From assembly GCA_041584055.1 (NCBI GenBank), contig JBFHER010000028.1, forward strand, positions 1 through 22,229: 22,229 nt of DNA, given 5' to 3'. The notes beneath the pieces are model-generated. The model did no database searches. It had not been told where the DNA came from and saw only the letters and a list, made by a program, of their open reading frames with translations. Position 1 is the first letter of the stretch; each line of letters starts with the position of its first letter. This DNA comes from JBFHER01 sp041584055 (GTDB lineage: Bacteria; Bacteroidota; Bacteroidia; Bacteroidales; UBA5342). Both the position numbers and the translations under genes were made by a program. Below, piece by piece: positions 8,228 through 16,030 of the stretch.

Positions 8228-9559
8228 TTAAAAGTCAAATTCAAGGTTTTCTATTTCAATTGCGATCTGTTTGAGGAAGCGAGTTGCTTCTCCTCCATCA
8301 AGAGCCTGGTGATCGTAGGTCAAACTCAATCCCATGTAAGGCACAAATCCGTAGGCACCATTTCCAAGGTCTTTTGGACGTGGTACAATCGTGTTCACAC
8401 CTAATATTGCAACCTGAGGCAGATTAATTACCGGGGTAAACATCTCAACACCATAGTTTCCAAGGTTGGACACAGTGAATGAAGCTGCTTCCGATGACAA
8501 CAGATCCGGATTAACACTTCCCTCACGACAAGCGCCTGCAATTTCTTTAAATTGATTGGATAAACCGGTGATAGAAAGATCATCCGCATTTTTAATTGTA
8601 GGTACCATCAAACCTTTTTCGGTGTCAACCGCCAAACCTAAATGCACCTTCTTGAAATATTTCACGCTATCACCAAGGAAGTGCGCATTGGCTTGTGGAA
8701 ATTTCTTTAAGGCTTTAATAACAGCAAGACAAACCATGTCGTTCAATGTTATATTTGGTGCTCCCTCCGTCGCTTTCACTTTTTGGCGCAATTCCAATAA
8801 GCGACGAGCATCGGCACCCAGATGGTGGGTGAGCTGCGCTGAATTCTGTAAAGAAGCATGCATTGCTTTGGCAATCAGCTTACGAATATTAGGCAGTTTT
8901 TTAATTTCAAAATCACCAGCATAAACAGGATTCTTAGCACTTAGATCTGCACCTTTAACAGCTCCTGCTAAACCAGATCCTTCAGCACTAACTTTCAATC
9001 CTTCTTCTTTTATAATCTCTTTGGCCAATGGCGTTAATTTCGGTGTTGCCGAAATAAATGCCTGCACATCTCTTTCTATTATTCTTCCTTCCGGTCCTGA
9101 ACCAACGATTGTTTCAAAAGGAACGCTTGTTTCCTCAGCCAGTTTCTTAGCTCTTGGCGAAATTTTAACATCCTCACTGTTGATATCGCTTTCAGCCTTC
9201 ACTTCAACAGCCACTTGCTCCACTGTTTCCTTTGCTTCAACTTTAGCTACCGACTCTTCTTCCACAGTCTCGGACGGAACATCTGCACTTCCACCCGGCT
9301 TAAACTCATCAATATTCTCACCTGCAGCTCCTATCACTGCAATGTTCTGAAGCACCGGAACTTCATCACCATCCTCACAAAAAACAGCCAGCAGGACTCC
9401 GTCTGCCGGAGCTTCTTCCTCAAAAGATGCTTTATCTGTTTCATACGCGAATAACATATCGCCTTTTTTTACTTCATCGCCGACCTGCTTATACCACTCA
9501 GTGAAAATGCAGGATTCAACGGATTGCCCTTGTCTGGGCATTATAACAACTGTTGCCAT
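8228..9559 (-). CDS. Lipoyl-domain acyltransferase E2 of a 2-oxoacid/acyloin dehydrogenase complex
   Basis: 443 residues. An N-terminal lipoyl domain (1-78) carries the lipoyl-lysine in ETDKASF (K43). A Val/Glu-rich flexible linker (about 85-128) follows. A peripheral E3-binding domain lies at about 133-169 (ISPRAKKLAEE to GRIIERDV). A second, weaker copy of the same pattern is at about 175-206 (TPLAKEIIKEEGLKV, GSGLAGAVKGADL). The C-terminal catalytic acyltransferase domain (about 215-443) ends with DHQALDG, giving H417 and D421 as the HxxxDG pair. It forms the multimeric core, receives the acyl group from E1 and transfers it to CoA. It is the first gene of the operon, with its promoter overlapping a GntR-type operator. 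Transfer chemistry is secure; the acyl group is not known. Confidence 0.92.
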   Translation of the reverse strand: MATVVIMPRQGQSVESCIFTEWYKQVGDEVKKGDMLFAYETDKASFEEEAPADGVLLAVFCEDGDEVPVLQNIAVIGAAGENIDEFKPGGSADVPSETVEEESVAKVEAKETVEQVAVEVKAESDINSEDVKISPRAKKLAEETSVPFETIVGSGPEGRIIERDVQAFISATPKLTPLAKEIIKEEGLKVSAEGSGLAGAVKGADLSAKNPVYAGDFEIKKLPNIRKLIAKAMHASLQNSAQLTHHLGADARRLLELRQKVKATEGAPNITLNDMVCLAVIKALKKFPQANAHFLGDSVKYFKKVHLGLAVDTEKGLMVPTIKNADDLSITGLSNQFKEIAGACREGSVNPDLLSSEAASFTVSNLGNYGVEMFTPVINLPQVAILGVNTIVPRPKDLGNGAYGFVPYMGLSLTYDHQALDGGEATRFLKQIAIEIENLEFDF

Positions 9560-9578
9560 ATTATAATTAAGTTTTAGG

Positions 9579-9609
9579 CAAAGATATGCCTTCCAACTTG
9601 TGTTTACAA
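9579..9609 (-). promoter_or_regulatory. Bacteroidetes-type promoter of the dehydrogenase/sugar operon
   Basis: On the minus strand, TTG (9609-9607), a 20-nt spacer and TATCTTTG (9586-9579) match the TTTG / TAnnTTTG sigma-ABfr consensus. The box is 19 nt from the E2 start codon, implying a very short leader. The operator palindrome 9595-9612 covers the TTG and most of the spacer, as expected for repression by steric block. Confidence 0.7.
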
Positions 9610-9612
9610 GTT
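9595..9612. promoter_or_regulatory. Candidate GntR operator 1 (operon side)
   Basis: Perfect inverted repeat AACTTGT-GTTT-ACAAGTT (7-bp arms, 4-bp spacer). It lies between the divergent operon and gntR-type gene and shares the 12-mer GTTTACAAGTTA (9602-9613) with operator 2 (9660-9671). The palindromic ACTTGT/ACAAGT form fits sites of HutC-type GntR proteins. Protein binding is inferred. Confidence 0.65.
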
Positions 9613-9661
9613 AATTTTAATATTTTATCCAAAATGCTATTTATCAACCACTTATAACCGT

Positions 9662-9678
9662 TTACAAGTTACTTGTAA
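9662..9678. promoter_or_regulatory. Candidate GntR operator 2 (regulator side)
   Basis: Perfect inverted repeat TTACAAG-TTA-CTTGTAA. An imperfect additional half-site, ACTTATAA, sits just upstream (about 9650-9657), so three half-sites may be arrayed in tandem. The site overlaps the TTG of the regulator's own promoter, suggesting autorepression. Confidence 0.65.
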
Positions 9679-9703
9679 TTACATCTTATTTTATTTACCT
9701 TTA
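9673..9703 (+). promoter_or_regulatory. Promoter of the GntR-family regulator gene
   Basis: TTG (9673-9675), a 20-nt spacer, and TACCTTTA (9696-9703) match the Bacteroidetes consensus in all but the last base of the -7 box. It mirrors the operon promoter on the opposite strand, and its TTG lies inside operator 2. Confidence 0.6.
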
Positions 9704-9776
9704 CACCCTGAAAAAAATAAGCGCATAGATTATTGCTTCTGAATTTCGTTTTTTTTGCTTTTTAATACTCAAATAA

Positions 9777-10493
9777 ATGATCGCACAAAAAGGATTACCG
9801 CACTATAAAATCGTATATGAAACATTGCGAAAACATATCACCAACGGAATTTATGAAAAAGGAGACATTCTGCCTTCGGAAAATGAGTTATGTGCAACCC
9901 ATCAGGTGACACGACCAACAATACGAAAAGCCCTCGACCGTTTGGTGCATGAAGGTTATATAAAGAAAAAGCAAGGCAAGGGTAGCATTGTTCTTGGCTC
10001 ACCAAAAGGTGTGGGAATTTTATCTCTTTCAGGCACGACAAGCGCAGTGGGAAAGGAAAACCTGATTACTAAAATAATTGTAAAGCCGGAAATAAGGCAA
10101 TGGGATAAAAGTTCGGCTTTCTCATTTTTAAACAATGAAGAAGAATTTGGCTGCATTTATTTTGAACGACTGCGTTTAATGAACCGACAACCTGTATTCT
10201 ACGATATCACCATGATCCCAAATGTGAACCTCCCCCGCTTCACAAGCCGCAATCTTGAAGACAAATCACTTTTTAATATTTTGCGTGTGGTGTATCAAAT
10301 TGAAGTCATTGGAGGAGAACAGCGATTGATGGCCACAACAGCTGACAAGAAATTACAGGAATATTTTCAGGTCGATGAAGGCCATCCTATTTTACATTTA
10401 AACCGGAAGATTGAAACCAACAAGGATGGTTTCTTTATTTACAGTCATGTTTATTGTAATACGGATGAGTATGCTTTGTTTGGCACCTTTTAG
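9777..10493 (+). CDS. GntR/HutC-family transcriptional regulator with UTRA ligand domain
   Basis: 238 residues. The N-terminal winged helix-turn-helix (about 8-75) has the GntR signature: YETLRKHITNGIYEKGD, LPSENELC and TRPTIRKALDRLVHEGYI, then the wing KKKQGKGS. The C-terminal half (about 90-235) has the UTRA effector-domain pattern, including CIYFERLRLMNRQPVFYD and a late IYSHVYCN strand. UTRA domains bind small metabolites, often sugar phosphates or amino-acid derivatives, which release the repressor from DNA. The gene is divergent from the seven-gene operon, with two matching palindromes between them, so it most likely controls that operon and itself. Its ligand is probably the pathway substrate or a phosphorylated intermediate. 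Family certain; target operon very likely. Confidence 0.92.
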   Translation: MIAQKGLPHYKIVYETLRKHITNGIYEKGDILPSENELCATHQVTRPTIRKALDRLVHEGYIKKKQGKGSIVLGSPKGVGILSLSGTTSAVGKENLITKIIVKPEIRQWDKSSAFSFLNNEEEFGCIYFERLRLMNRQPVFYDITMIPNVNLPRFTSRNLEDKSLFNILRVVYQIEVIGGEQRLMATTADKKLQEYFQVDEGHPILHLNRKIETNKDGFFIYSHVYCNTDEYALFGTF

Positions 10494-10587
10494 AAACGAT
10501 GCAACTACAAGACCAATGAATCGCTTCAGCATGTTGCCGGAACGCACCATTGTTCCCCTGCACAAAGGATCTTAAAAAAAGGATTTT

Positions 10588-11622
10588 TCAAAAATCAATC
10601 ATTGCCTTCATGACACCGTCTCCATAGGACGCCACCAAATCAAATGCCTGCTTAGCATCTACAAACTTAAATCGATGCGTTGGCATTTTATTCACATCCA
10701 CAATTCCTTCAGAAATCATTGAAAGGGTTTCTTCAACGCAACCATTTTGACGACGTACATTTACAACAGTAATTTCTTTATGACGTCCCTTATCCACAGG
10801 CAGACTCCATCGATCAAACTGAGGAATACCGATGAGCATGAGTGTTCCTCCAGGCTTCAGCAGATCAAACGCCTGATCAACAGCTTCCTGCTGACCGCAG
10901 CACTCAAAGATAACATCCAGCCCCAAGGGCTCTATCTCAAGAATGTCTTTTACAACATCTGTTTTATTTACATTTCCGGCATACACAGCGCCTGATGCCT
11001 GAGCAATTTTCAAACGTGCATCTATTTTATCCGTTGCAAAGATCTTGTCCGCCCCCCTGGCAATGGCCGGTAAAAGCACACTCATGCCAATGGGTCCGAA
11101 TCCAAGTACACCTACCTTTGCATCCTTCATTGGGATGGATCGATTCACAGCATAGGTCCCAATGGCCAGGGGTTCAGAAATAGCCGCCTCATCAAAGGAC
11201 ATGGTATCCGGAATGGGAAAACAGGAATGCTCGGGCATCACAATAAAATCGGACAAACAACCATCCACCTGTCCCGGACATCCAAGGAAAGTAAGATTTC
11301 TACAGGTATGAGGACGGCCTGCTTTGCACTGATCACATTCACCACAGGAACTGGCAGGTTCTATGGCAATTCTGTCGCCCGCCTTCACCCGAGTCACCTT
11401 TGCGCCAACCTGCTCTACCACGCCAGCACACTCATGACCAACAGGGAATGGATAGTTCACCACCTGAGACCCGATTTTGCCTGAAACATAGTAATGAACA
11501 TCTGATCCACATACCGCAACCACTTTTAAACGAATCAACACATCGTTTTCTTTTACTATTTCAGGCGTTGCCACATCGTACATTTCCATGGCACGAATCC
11601 CTGTTAACATCATTGATTTCAT
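10588..11622 (-). CDS. Zinc-dependent alcohol/polyol dehydrogenase (sorbitol/xylitol/threonine dehydrogenase type)
   Basis: A 344-residue classical zinc MDR from ATG 11622. Catalytic zinc ligands are C38, H63-E64 and the late E150 (SEPLA). The structural zinc loop is intact with C93, C96, C99 and C107 (CGECDQCKAGRPHTC). The coenzyme motif GFGPIG is at 174-179 and D198 follows at the end of the second strand, indicating NAD preference. The overall pattern (VCGSDVHYY, GHECAGVV, EPLAIG) is that of sorbitol/xylitol dehydrogenases, which oxidise unphosphorylated polyols at C2. It begins 47 nt after class III fbp on the same strand, so co-transcription is possible. It lies close to an operon of sugar-phosphate dehydrogenases, but is not in it and has no visible GntR operator. 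Polyol substrate likely, identity not known. Confidence 0.85.
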   Translation of the reverse strand: MKSMMLTGIRAMEMYDVATPEIVKENDVLIRLKVVAVCGSDVHYYVSGKIGSQVVNYPFPVGHECAGVVEQVGAKVTRVKAGDRIAIEPASSCGECDQCKAGRPHTCRNLTFLGCPGQVDGCLSDFIVMPEHSCFPIPDTMSFDEAAISEPLAIGTYAVNRSIPMKDAKVGVLGFGPIGMSVLLPAIARGADKIFATDKIDARLKIAQASGAVYAGNVNKTDVVKDILEIEPLGLDVIFECCGQQEAVDQAFDLLKPGGTLMLIGIPQFDRWSLPVDKGRHKEITVVNVRRQNGCVEETLSMISEGIVDVNKMPTHRFKFVDAKQAFDLVASYGDGVMKAMIDF

Positions 11623-11669
11623 TGATCTGTTTTTGTGGTTAATATGAAAGAAAATAAAATTGCAACAAA

Positions 11670-13679
11670 CTATACCTGCTTCACTTTGATCACACCTTTA
11701 CGATAGGCTTCCAAAAGCCGGTTTAAATCCTTAATATGCTGTTTAAGATTCACCCCAATATCTGTGTCCCCCACACGGATGCGATTATTTGCATGCTCGA
11801 TCATGTTACGGGTTGAAACAATATCGTCTTCATCTTCAATGGCTTTTCGCCGTGACTCAAAAGGGGCATGTTCAGCGAGAATGAGATTATAAGAATCATA
11901 AATCAAAGTATATCCGGCAATACCAGTCACTTTCTGGTAAGGCTTTGACATCCCACCATCAATCACAAACAATTTCCCGCCTGCTTTCACAGGACTCTCT
12001 CCCTTTGTCACCTTAACCGGCACATGGCCATTTACGATATGAGAAACCTCAGGATCCAGGCCAAATTCCTCTAAAATCCGTTTGCAGGTAGCTTTATCAT
12101 CCCTTAGTTTATAATATAAGTTTCCTTCTTCACGGTGTGTTTCTTTATCATCAATAAAATAACGCTCAAAAGTAGCCATCTTCTTCTTTCCAAATAGCGG
12201 AGAGTCAGCCCCACACCAAAGAGACCACATGTAGTCCCTGTCCTTGCTCACCTTCTCGCGATACTCCCGGTTAAAATAAGCACGGCGACAAATACGATCA
12301 TATTGATCACACAAACTTTTGCCACTGTATACTTTCCCATGAAGCGTCACCTTTTTAAAGTCACCATTGTCATCCAGGGGGATGCAACCATGGTAAAGCA
12401 AGTTACCATTGTATGAAAGGTAGGTGCTACCCTTTGTGAATAAAGTCTTCACATGTCGCTGAAGCTTTTCACAATTTAAAAATGAAAAACGCAACTTCTC
12501 CGCCAGTACAGCTTCCTCTTTTGTCAACTTATATGGATCGGAGGGATCGATTGTAGGAAATAACTTATCGTTTAATTCATATTCCTTTCCATTTAGTTTG
12601 ATCGTCCCTTTTTCGTAATCAATTTTATCCAGCAGGAGTCGATCCTCCATGCCAAGCTCCGGATTGCGCTGCACAACTTCACCAATCAATTTTGTTTCAA
12701 TGATTGAAATAGCCTTGTGCATTTTACTTGTCAACTGAGTACGTGTCGAACCAATATTTTCATCGGGGGTATTGATTGGAACAAATTGCTTGCAGGGGTC
12801 ATCCCCATACACATTCATAGCAAAGGTTGCAAGCGGCAACAAATTAATTCCATAAGCATCCTCAAGTGTATCCAGATTATTATAGCGGGCGCTGATTCGG
12901 ATCACTGCAGCAATACTTGGCCTGATACCAGTGGCTGCCGCCATCCACACAATATCATGATTTCCCCATTGAATGTCCACTGAATGGTGATTATGAATCA
13001 ACTCCATTACCTTGTCGGCATGTGGTCCTCTGTCAAAAATATCACCAATAATATGCAGGCGATCGATTAACAATCGCTGAATAAATTTACTTAAAGCGAT
13101 GATAAAATAACCTGCCCTGTCAACTTTTATGATTGATTTGATGATACTGTCAAAATACTCTTCTTTTTTTGCATTGTGTTCATCCAATAATTCATCGATC
13201 ACATAGGCAAAATCAGGTGGCATGGCTTTTCGGACCTTTGATCGTGTGTATTTATCTGCTGACACACGTGCCACTTCAATCAGGCGCCGAAGCGTGATTG
13301 AATACCAATTTTCAATATCTCCCTCCTCCTTAACGATCAACTCAAGCTTTTCTTCGGGATAATAGATCAGTGTCGCCAATTGATTTTTTGCTTTTTCACT
13401 TAGCGCATATTGATAGACAGCATCAATTTTTTTTCGAACCATCCCCGACGCATTCCTTAAAACGTGACTAAAAGTCTCATACTCACCATGAATGTCGGTG
13501 AGAAAATGTTCGGTTCCTTTGGGCAGGTTTAAGATTGATTCCAGATTTATTATTTCTGTACACGCTGCCTGAACAGTAGGGAATTTTTCTGCCAGCAGGT
13601 CTAAAAACTTTAACTCATCTTCACCATAATCGTTTATATACAAACTCTCATCCCGGTAATCTATTTTTTGCATATTCAT
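11670..13679 (-). CDS. fbp: Fructose-1,6-bisphosphatase, class III
   Basis: A 669-residue metallophosphatase of the Firmicutes/Bacteroidetes class III type; the length is as usual for the family. The calcineurin-like metal motifs are DIHGE (62-66), GDIFDRG (212-218) and GNHD (239-242), with a late NGHVPVK and VIDGGMSKPYQ. The start ATG at 13679 (MNMQKIDYRDESLY) has an alternative ATG at 13673 two codons later. The enzyme dephosphorylates fructose 1,6-bisphosphate to fructose 6-phosphate in gluconeogenesis. It precedes a polyol dehydrogenase by 47 nt. The nearby operon encodes enzymes that could make or use fructose 6-phosphate, but fbp is a housekeeping gene and the adjacency may be accidental. 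No truncation or frameshift. Very confident. Confidence 0.96.
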   Translation of the reverse strand: MNMQKIDYRDESLYINDYGEDELKFLDLLAEKFPTVQAACTEIINLESILNLPKGTEHFLTDIHGEYETFSHVLRNASGMVRKKIDAVYQYALSEKAKNQLATLIYYPEEKLELIVKEEGDIENWYSITLRRLIEVARVSADKYTRSKVRKAMPPDFAYVIDELLDEHNAKKEEYFDSIIKSIIKVDRAGYFIIALSKFIQRLLIDRLHIIGDIFDRGPHADKVMELIHNHHSVDIQWGNHDIVWMAAATGIRPSIAAVIRISARYNNLDTLEDAYGINLLPLATFAMNVYGDDPCKQFVPINTPDENIGSTRTQLTSKMHKAISIIETKLIGEVVQRNPELGMEDRLLLDKIDYEKGTIKLNGKEYELNDKLFPTIDPSDPYKLTKEEAVLAEKLRFSFLNCEKLQRHVKTLFTKGSTYLSYNGNLLYHGCIPLDDNGDFKKVTLHGKVYSGKSLCDQYDRICRRAYFNREYREKVSKDRDYMWSLWCGADSPLFGKKKMATFERYFIDDKETHREEGNLYYKLRDDKATCKRILEEFGLDPEVSHIVNGHVPVKVTKGESPVKAGGKLFVIDGGMSKPYQKVTGIAGYTLIYDSYNLILAEHAPFESRRKAIEDEDDIVSTRNMIEHANNRIRVGDTDIGVNLKQHIKDLNRLLEAYRKGVIKVKQV

Positions 13680-14008
13680 TGAGCAAATAAACTATTTAAA
13701 TTTTCAGCAAACTAACCAAAATAACACCACTTTAATTTTGGTTTTAAAAATACCACAATTAAAATGCAAAACCATACTCCTTAATTTGAAAATAAAAAAA
13801 CCTTTTTATGCGTGAAATTAGCGTCAGAAATGGATTTAGAATAAACAAACATACATCTATGCATTGCAATAATTATGGTTGCAGATAAAACAAGCTTCAC
13901 AATGCAAAAGTTTAAAAACAAACGCAATTTGAGAAAAAATAAACCATTATTTTTAGAAAACTGTCTTTTTACACCAACATTTTAAGGCCATTCTCCCCCT
14001 TTTTCTGA
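13680..14008. other. AT-rich intergenic region upstream of fbp
   Basis: 329 bp with no credible coding frame. A TATGTTTG box on the minus strand (13853-13846) matches the Bacteroidetes -7 consensus but has no good TTG at 19-21 nt, so it is only a weak promoter candidate for fbp. An imperfect GCATTG/CAATGC inverted repeat has a loop too long to be convincing. No clear terminator for the decarboxylase gene was found. Confidence 0.35.
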
Positions 14009-15250
14009 TTAAGTACGGTTCAATTCCCCCTTTAAAACCGCCACAAATCCATGTAACAAATCCGGTTTCACATGATCCATGATCACGATCTTAACCCATT
14101 CAGAGTTTCCATTATGACGATCGGGGACAAGTCCAAAACGATCCACAACAGCACGGGGAATACATCTGGCATTTAAGCTTACGATATTTGAGTAAGCAGC
14201 CCTGAAATAATCAATGTTTAAAGCATCCAACTGCCTGCAAAGCCATGTGGTTCGCTGCATCAGTATCTGAACTTTCTCTTTCCATCCAAAATAGCCATAG
14301 GTTTGAAGAATCATCCAGACAGAAACTGCATTGGCACCGGAACGGCTACCTACCAGCGTATTATCAAGACCGTTCACGTATTCAGCCTGCCTATTTTCAA
14401 CCTTGTCCATCCACCCTTTGCGGATAACAAACAACCCGGTTCCAAACGGTGCCTGCAACACTTTGTGCGCATCAATTGAAAAAGAGGTGACGCTTTGATT
14501 TTTAAAACTATATCGTTCATCATCCGTAACAAAGGGATACACAAATCCACCAAAAGCCCCGTCCACATGAATCATGTAATCCATGGATGACGTCTCCAGA
14601 ACACGATCATACAGTCCGATATCATCCACACTTCCAAACATGGTTGTCATCATGTTTGCCACAACAATAATTCCCATAAATCCTTCTCTTTGCAGGCTTG
14701 AGATGGCAGCCCTGAGACTGGCTTCTTTTATCTCCCGGGTCATTGGGTCCACCTCCACCTGCACCATCCTTATATTCAACAGATTGGCAGACTTACATGC
14801 TGAATAATGAGTATCTGTTGAGCAAACAAGTGCAATTTTCTCATTTGGAATTGATTTCTCGTTTAAAAAGTAATTGCGATAGATCCAAATGGCCTGAATG
14901 TTTGCTTCCGTCCCTCCTGATGCCACATACCCGTCCTGACCGTCAGGCTCCCCTCTTAAAATATCTTCAGCCACAATGCGAATCACCTCCCGTTCCAACT
15001 GTTGCGTCCCAGAAAAGAACACTTCGGATTCACCCAGGGTATGGCAGCCGATATGATTTGGGTTATGAACCAGGGCAGACAAAAATGGTGCTTCTTTTAA
15101 AAACGTCGCATCTTTGGTAAAGACCTGATCATCAAGATGCGAAGCAGGAACACCGAGAACAGTTCGTTCACGGTAATCGATATTTTCTCGCAATGTTTCA
15201 AAAACGCGTTGTCTGATTTGTTCTGTACTTAAACGTTTCCATGTTCCCAT
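14009..15250 (-). CDS. Group II pyridoxal-5'-phosphate-dependent amino-acid decarboxylase
   Basis: 413 residues from ATG 15250 (MGTWKRLSTEQ); the longer reading starts at TTG 15289 and is unlikely. It belongs to the glutamate/aspartate/tyrosine decarboxylase fold. GGTEAN (112-117) binds cofactor phosphate, H148 in DTHYSACK stacks on the ring, D230 in HVDGAFGG bonds the pyridine nitrogen, and SIDAHK places the Schiff-base lysine at K263. It is shorter than eukaryotic and E. coli GadA-type enzymes and nearer the archaeal MfnA/PanP-like proteins, so aspartate, glutamate or tyrosine are all possible substrates. It shares strand with the secreted-protein gene upstream, but that gene has its own terminator, so it probably has a separate promoter. 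Fold and chemistry secure; substrate open. Confidence 0.87.
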   Translation of the reverse strand: MGTWKRLSTEQIRQRVFETLRENIDYRERTVLGVPASHLDDQVFTKDATFLKEAPFLSALVHNPNHIGCHTLGESEVFFSGTQQLEREVIRIVAEDILRGEPDGQDGYVASGGTEANIQAIWIYRNYFLNEKSIPNEKIALVCSTDTHYSACKSANLLNIRMVQVEVDPMTREIKEASLRAAISSLQREGFMGIIVVANMMTTMFGSVDDIGLYDRVLETSSMDYMIHVDGAFGGFVYPFVTDDERYSFKNQSVTSFSIDAHKVLQAPFGTGLFVIRKGWMDKVENRQAEYVNGLDNTLVGSRSGANAVSVWMILQTYGYFGWKEKVQILMQRTTWLCRQLDALNIDYFRAAYSNIVSLNARCIPRAVVDRFGLVPDRHNGNSEWVKIVIMDHVKPDLLHGFVAVLKGELNRT

Positions 15251-15311
15251 TTTTCGGATAGTTTGCCGAAATGTAAGGGCAATGGGCAAACATTAAAATG
15301 ACTTTTGACAC

Positions 15312-15342
15312 AAAAAAAAGGGAGCCATCTATAAGCTCCCTT
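15312..15342 (-). terminator. Intrinsic terminator of the secreted-protein gene
   Basis: On the minus strand AAGGGAGC (15342-15335), a 9-nt loop and GCTCCCTT (15325-15318) form a perfect 8-bp GC-rich stem followed by a run of eight T (15319-15312). It sits 28 nt after the stop codon of the 150-residue gene and just ahead of the decarboxylase gene. Confidence 0.85.
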
Positions 15343-15369
15343 CATGTTGTTAACAGTTCAAATAAATGA

Positions 15370-15822
15370 CTATTTTTTAATCTCAAAAACTTTCTCATAA
15401 TAGTCATCTACTGATACAATAATTGCAGTGTAATTTCCCGAAGGAAGTTTGGCAATGTTAAAACGCTTATGAAACATGCCTTTTTTACTTGCATCAGTGT
15501 ACAGTATGTTTCCAAATTCATCTGCAAAACTAAAAGCCACTTTCTGTTTCGCATCATTCACATAACTAACAGTAAATGTTTCGTTTGCAAGGTACATACT
15601 CAACTTTCCAGCCTGCTCTAGAAGATCATAATTGATTTGATTCCTTGTAAAGGATGTAGCCACCAGTTCACTCTCAGATGCTTTCAATCCAGCAAGCGTT
15701 TCAGTGCTATTGGATGCACTTGAACCTTCAAATGCAACGACCTTCTCTTCTGCTCTCATCATGGTTCCTGCCGATACCATCGCCAAAACCAACGCCATTT
15801 TAGAAAAACTCATTTTTTTCAT
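15370..15822 (-). CDS. Small secreted beta-rich protein of unknown function
   Basis: 150 residues. The N-terminus (MKKMSFSKMALVLAMVSAGTMMRA) is a typical Sec signal peptide with a probable cleavage near residue 24, after MRA. The mature region has a Ser/Thr-rich start and then a beta-rich C-terminal half. The pattern FSFADEFGNILYTD ... FNIAKLPSGNYTAIIVS ... YEKVFEIKK resembles the small immunoglobulin-like domains common in Bacteroidetes secreted proteins (DUF3244-like and C-terminal sorting-domain-like), which mainly serve binding or export. No lipobox cysteine and no catalytic motif were seen, so it is probably periplasmic or released. It is monocistronic, with a terminator after it and a candidate promoter with a palindrome upstream. 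I do not know its function. Confidence 0.75.
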   Translation of the reverse strand: MKKMSFSKMALVLAMVSAGTMMRAEEKVVAFEGSSASNSTETLAGLKASESELVATSFTRNQINYDLLEQAGKLSMYLANETFTVSYVNDAKQKVAFSFADEFGNILYTDASKKGMFHKRFNIAKLPSGNYTAIIVSVDDYYEKVFEIKK

Positions 15823-15911
15823 TTTTTTCTAATTTAAGTAAAACTTAATTTGTCCTGATTGAGAAAGAATTTCAATTTTGTCCAATGTTTTCTTCCTCTG
15901 TAATCACAATT

Positions 15912-15919
15912 CAAAATTA
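15912..15919 (-). promoter_or_regulatory. -7 element of the secreted-protein gene promoter
   Basis: TAATTTTG read on the minus strand (15919-15912) is an exact match to TAnnTTTG. The position of the -33 element falls within the palindrome 15928-15943, so a bound factor would touch it. The leader would be about 85 nt. Confidence 0.5.
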
Positions 15920-15927
15920 CAACTTTA

Positions 15928-15943
15928 TATGTTATATAACATA
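15928..15943. promoter_or_regulatory. Palindromic site A
   Basis: Perfect 16-bp palindrome TATGTTATATAACATA. It overlaps the expected -33 region of the secreted-protein promoter. Its core ATGTTATATAACAT matches site B at 12 of 14 positions, differing symmetrically. A dimeric helix-turn-helix regulator is the natural reader; which one is unknown. Confidence 0.55.
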
Positions 15944-16016
15944 CTTTTACAGCATGTTTTTATATTATAAATTAGACAAATACGACTATCTAGTTGATTT
16001 ACTGCGCTTTACAAAT

Positions 16017-16030
16017 ATGTTGTACAACAT
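16017..16030. promoter_or_regulatory. Palindromic site B
   Basis: Perfect 14-bp palindrome ATGTTGTACAACAT, 88 bp from the equivalent position of site A. It is about 115 bp upstream of the candidate pnp -7 element. The symmetrical substitution relative to A (consensus ATGTTRTAYAACAT) suggests selection for the palindrome. Confidence 0.55.

Noticed and set aside
14743..15120. Open frame of 125 codons on the plus strand opposite the PLP decarboxylase
   Set aside because: It is antisense to a conserved gene, has low-complexity composition and no start signal.
15251..15289. Longer N-terminus for the PLP decarboxylase
   Set aside because: It starts at TTG and adds 13 residues unlike the family; MGTWKRLS is a typical beginning.
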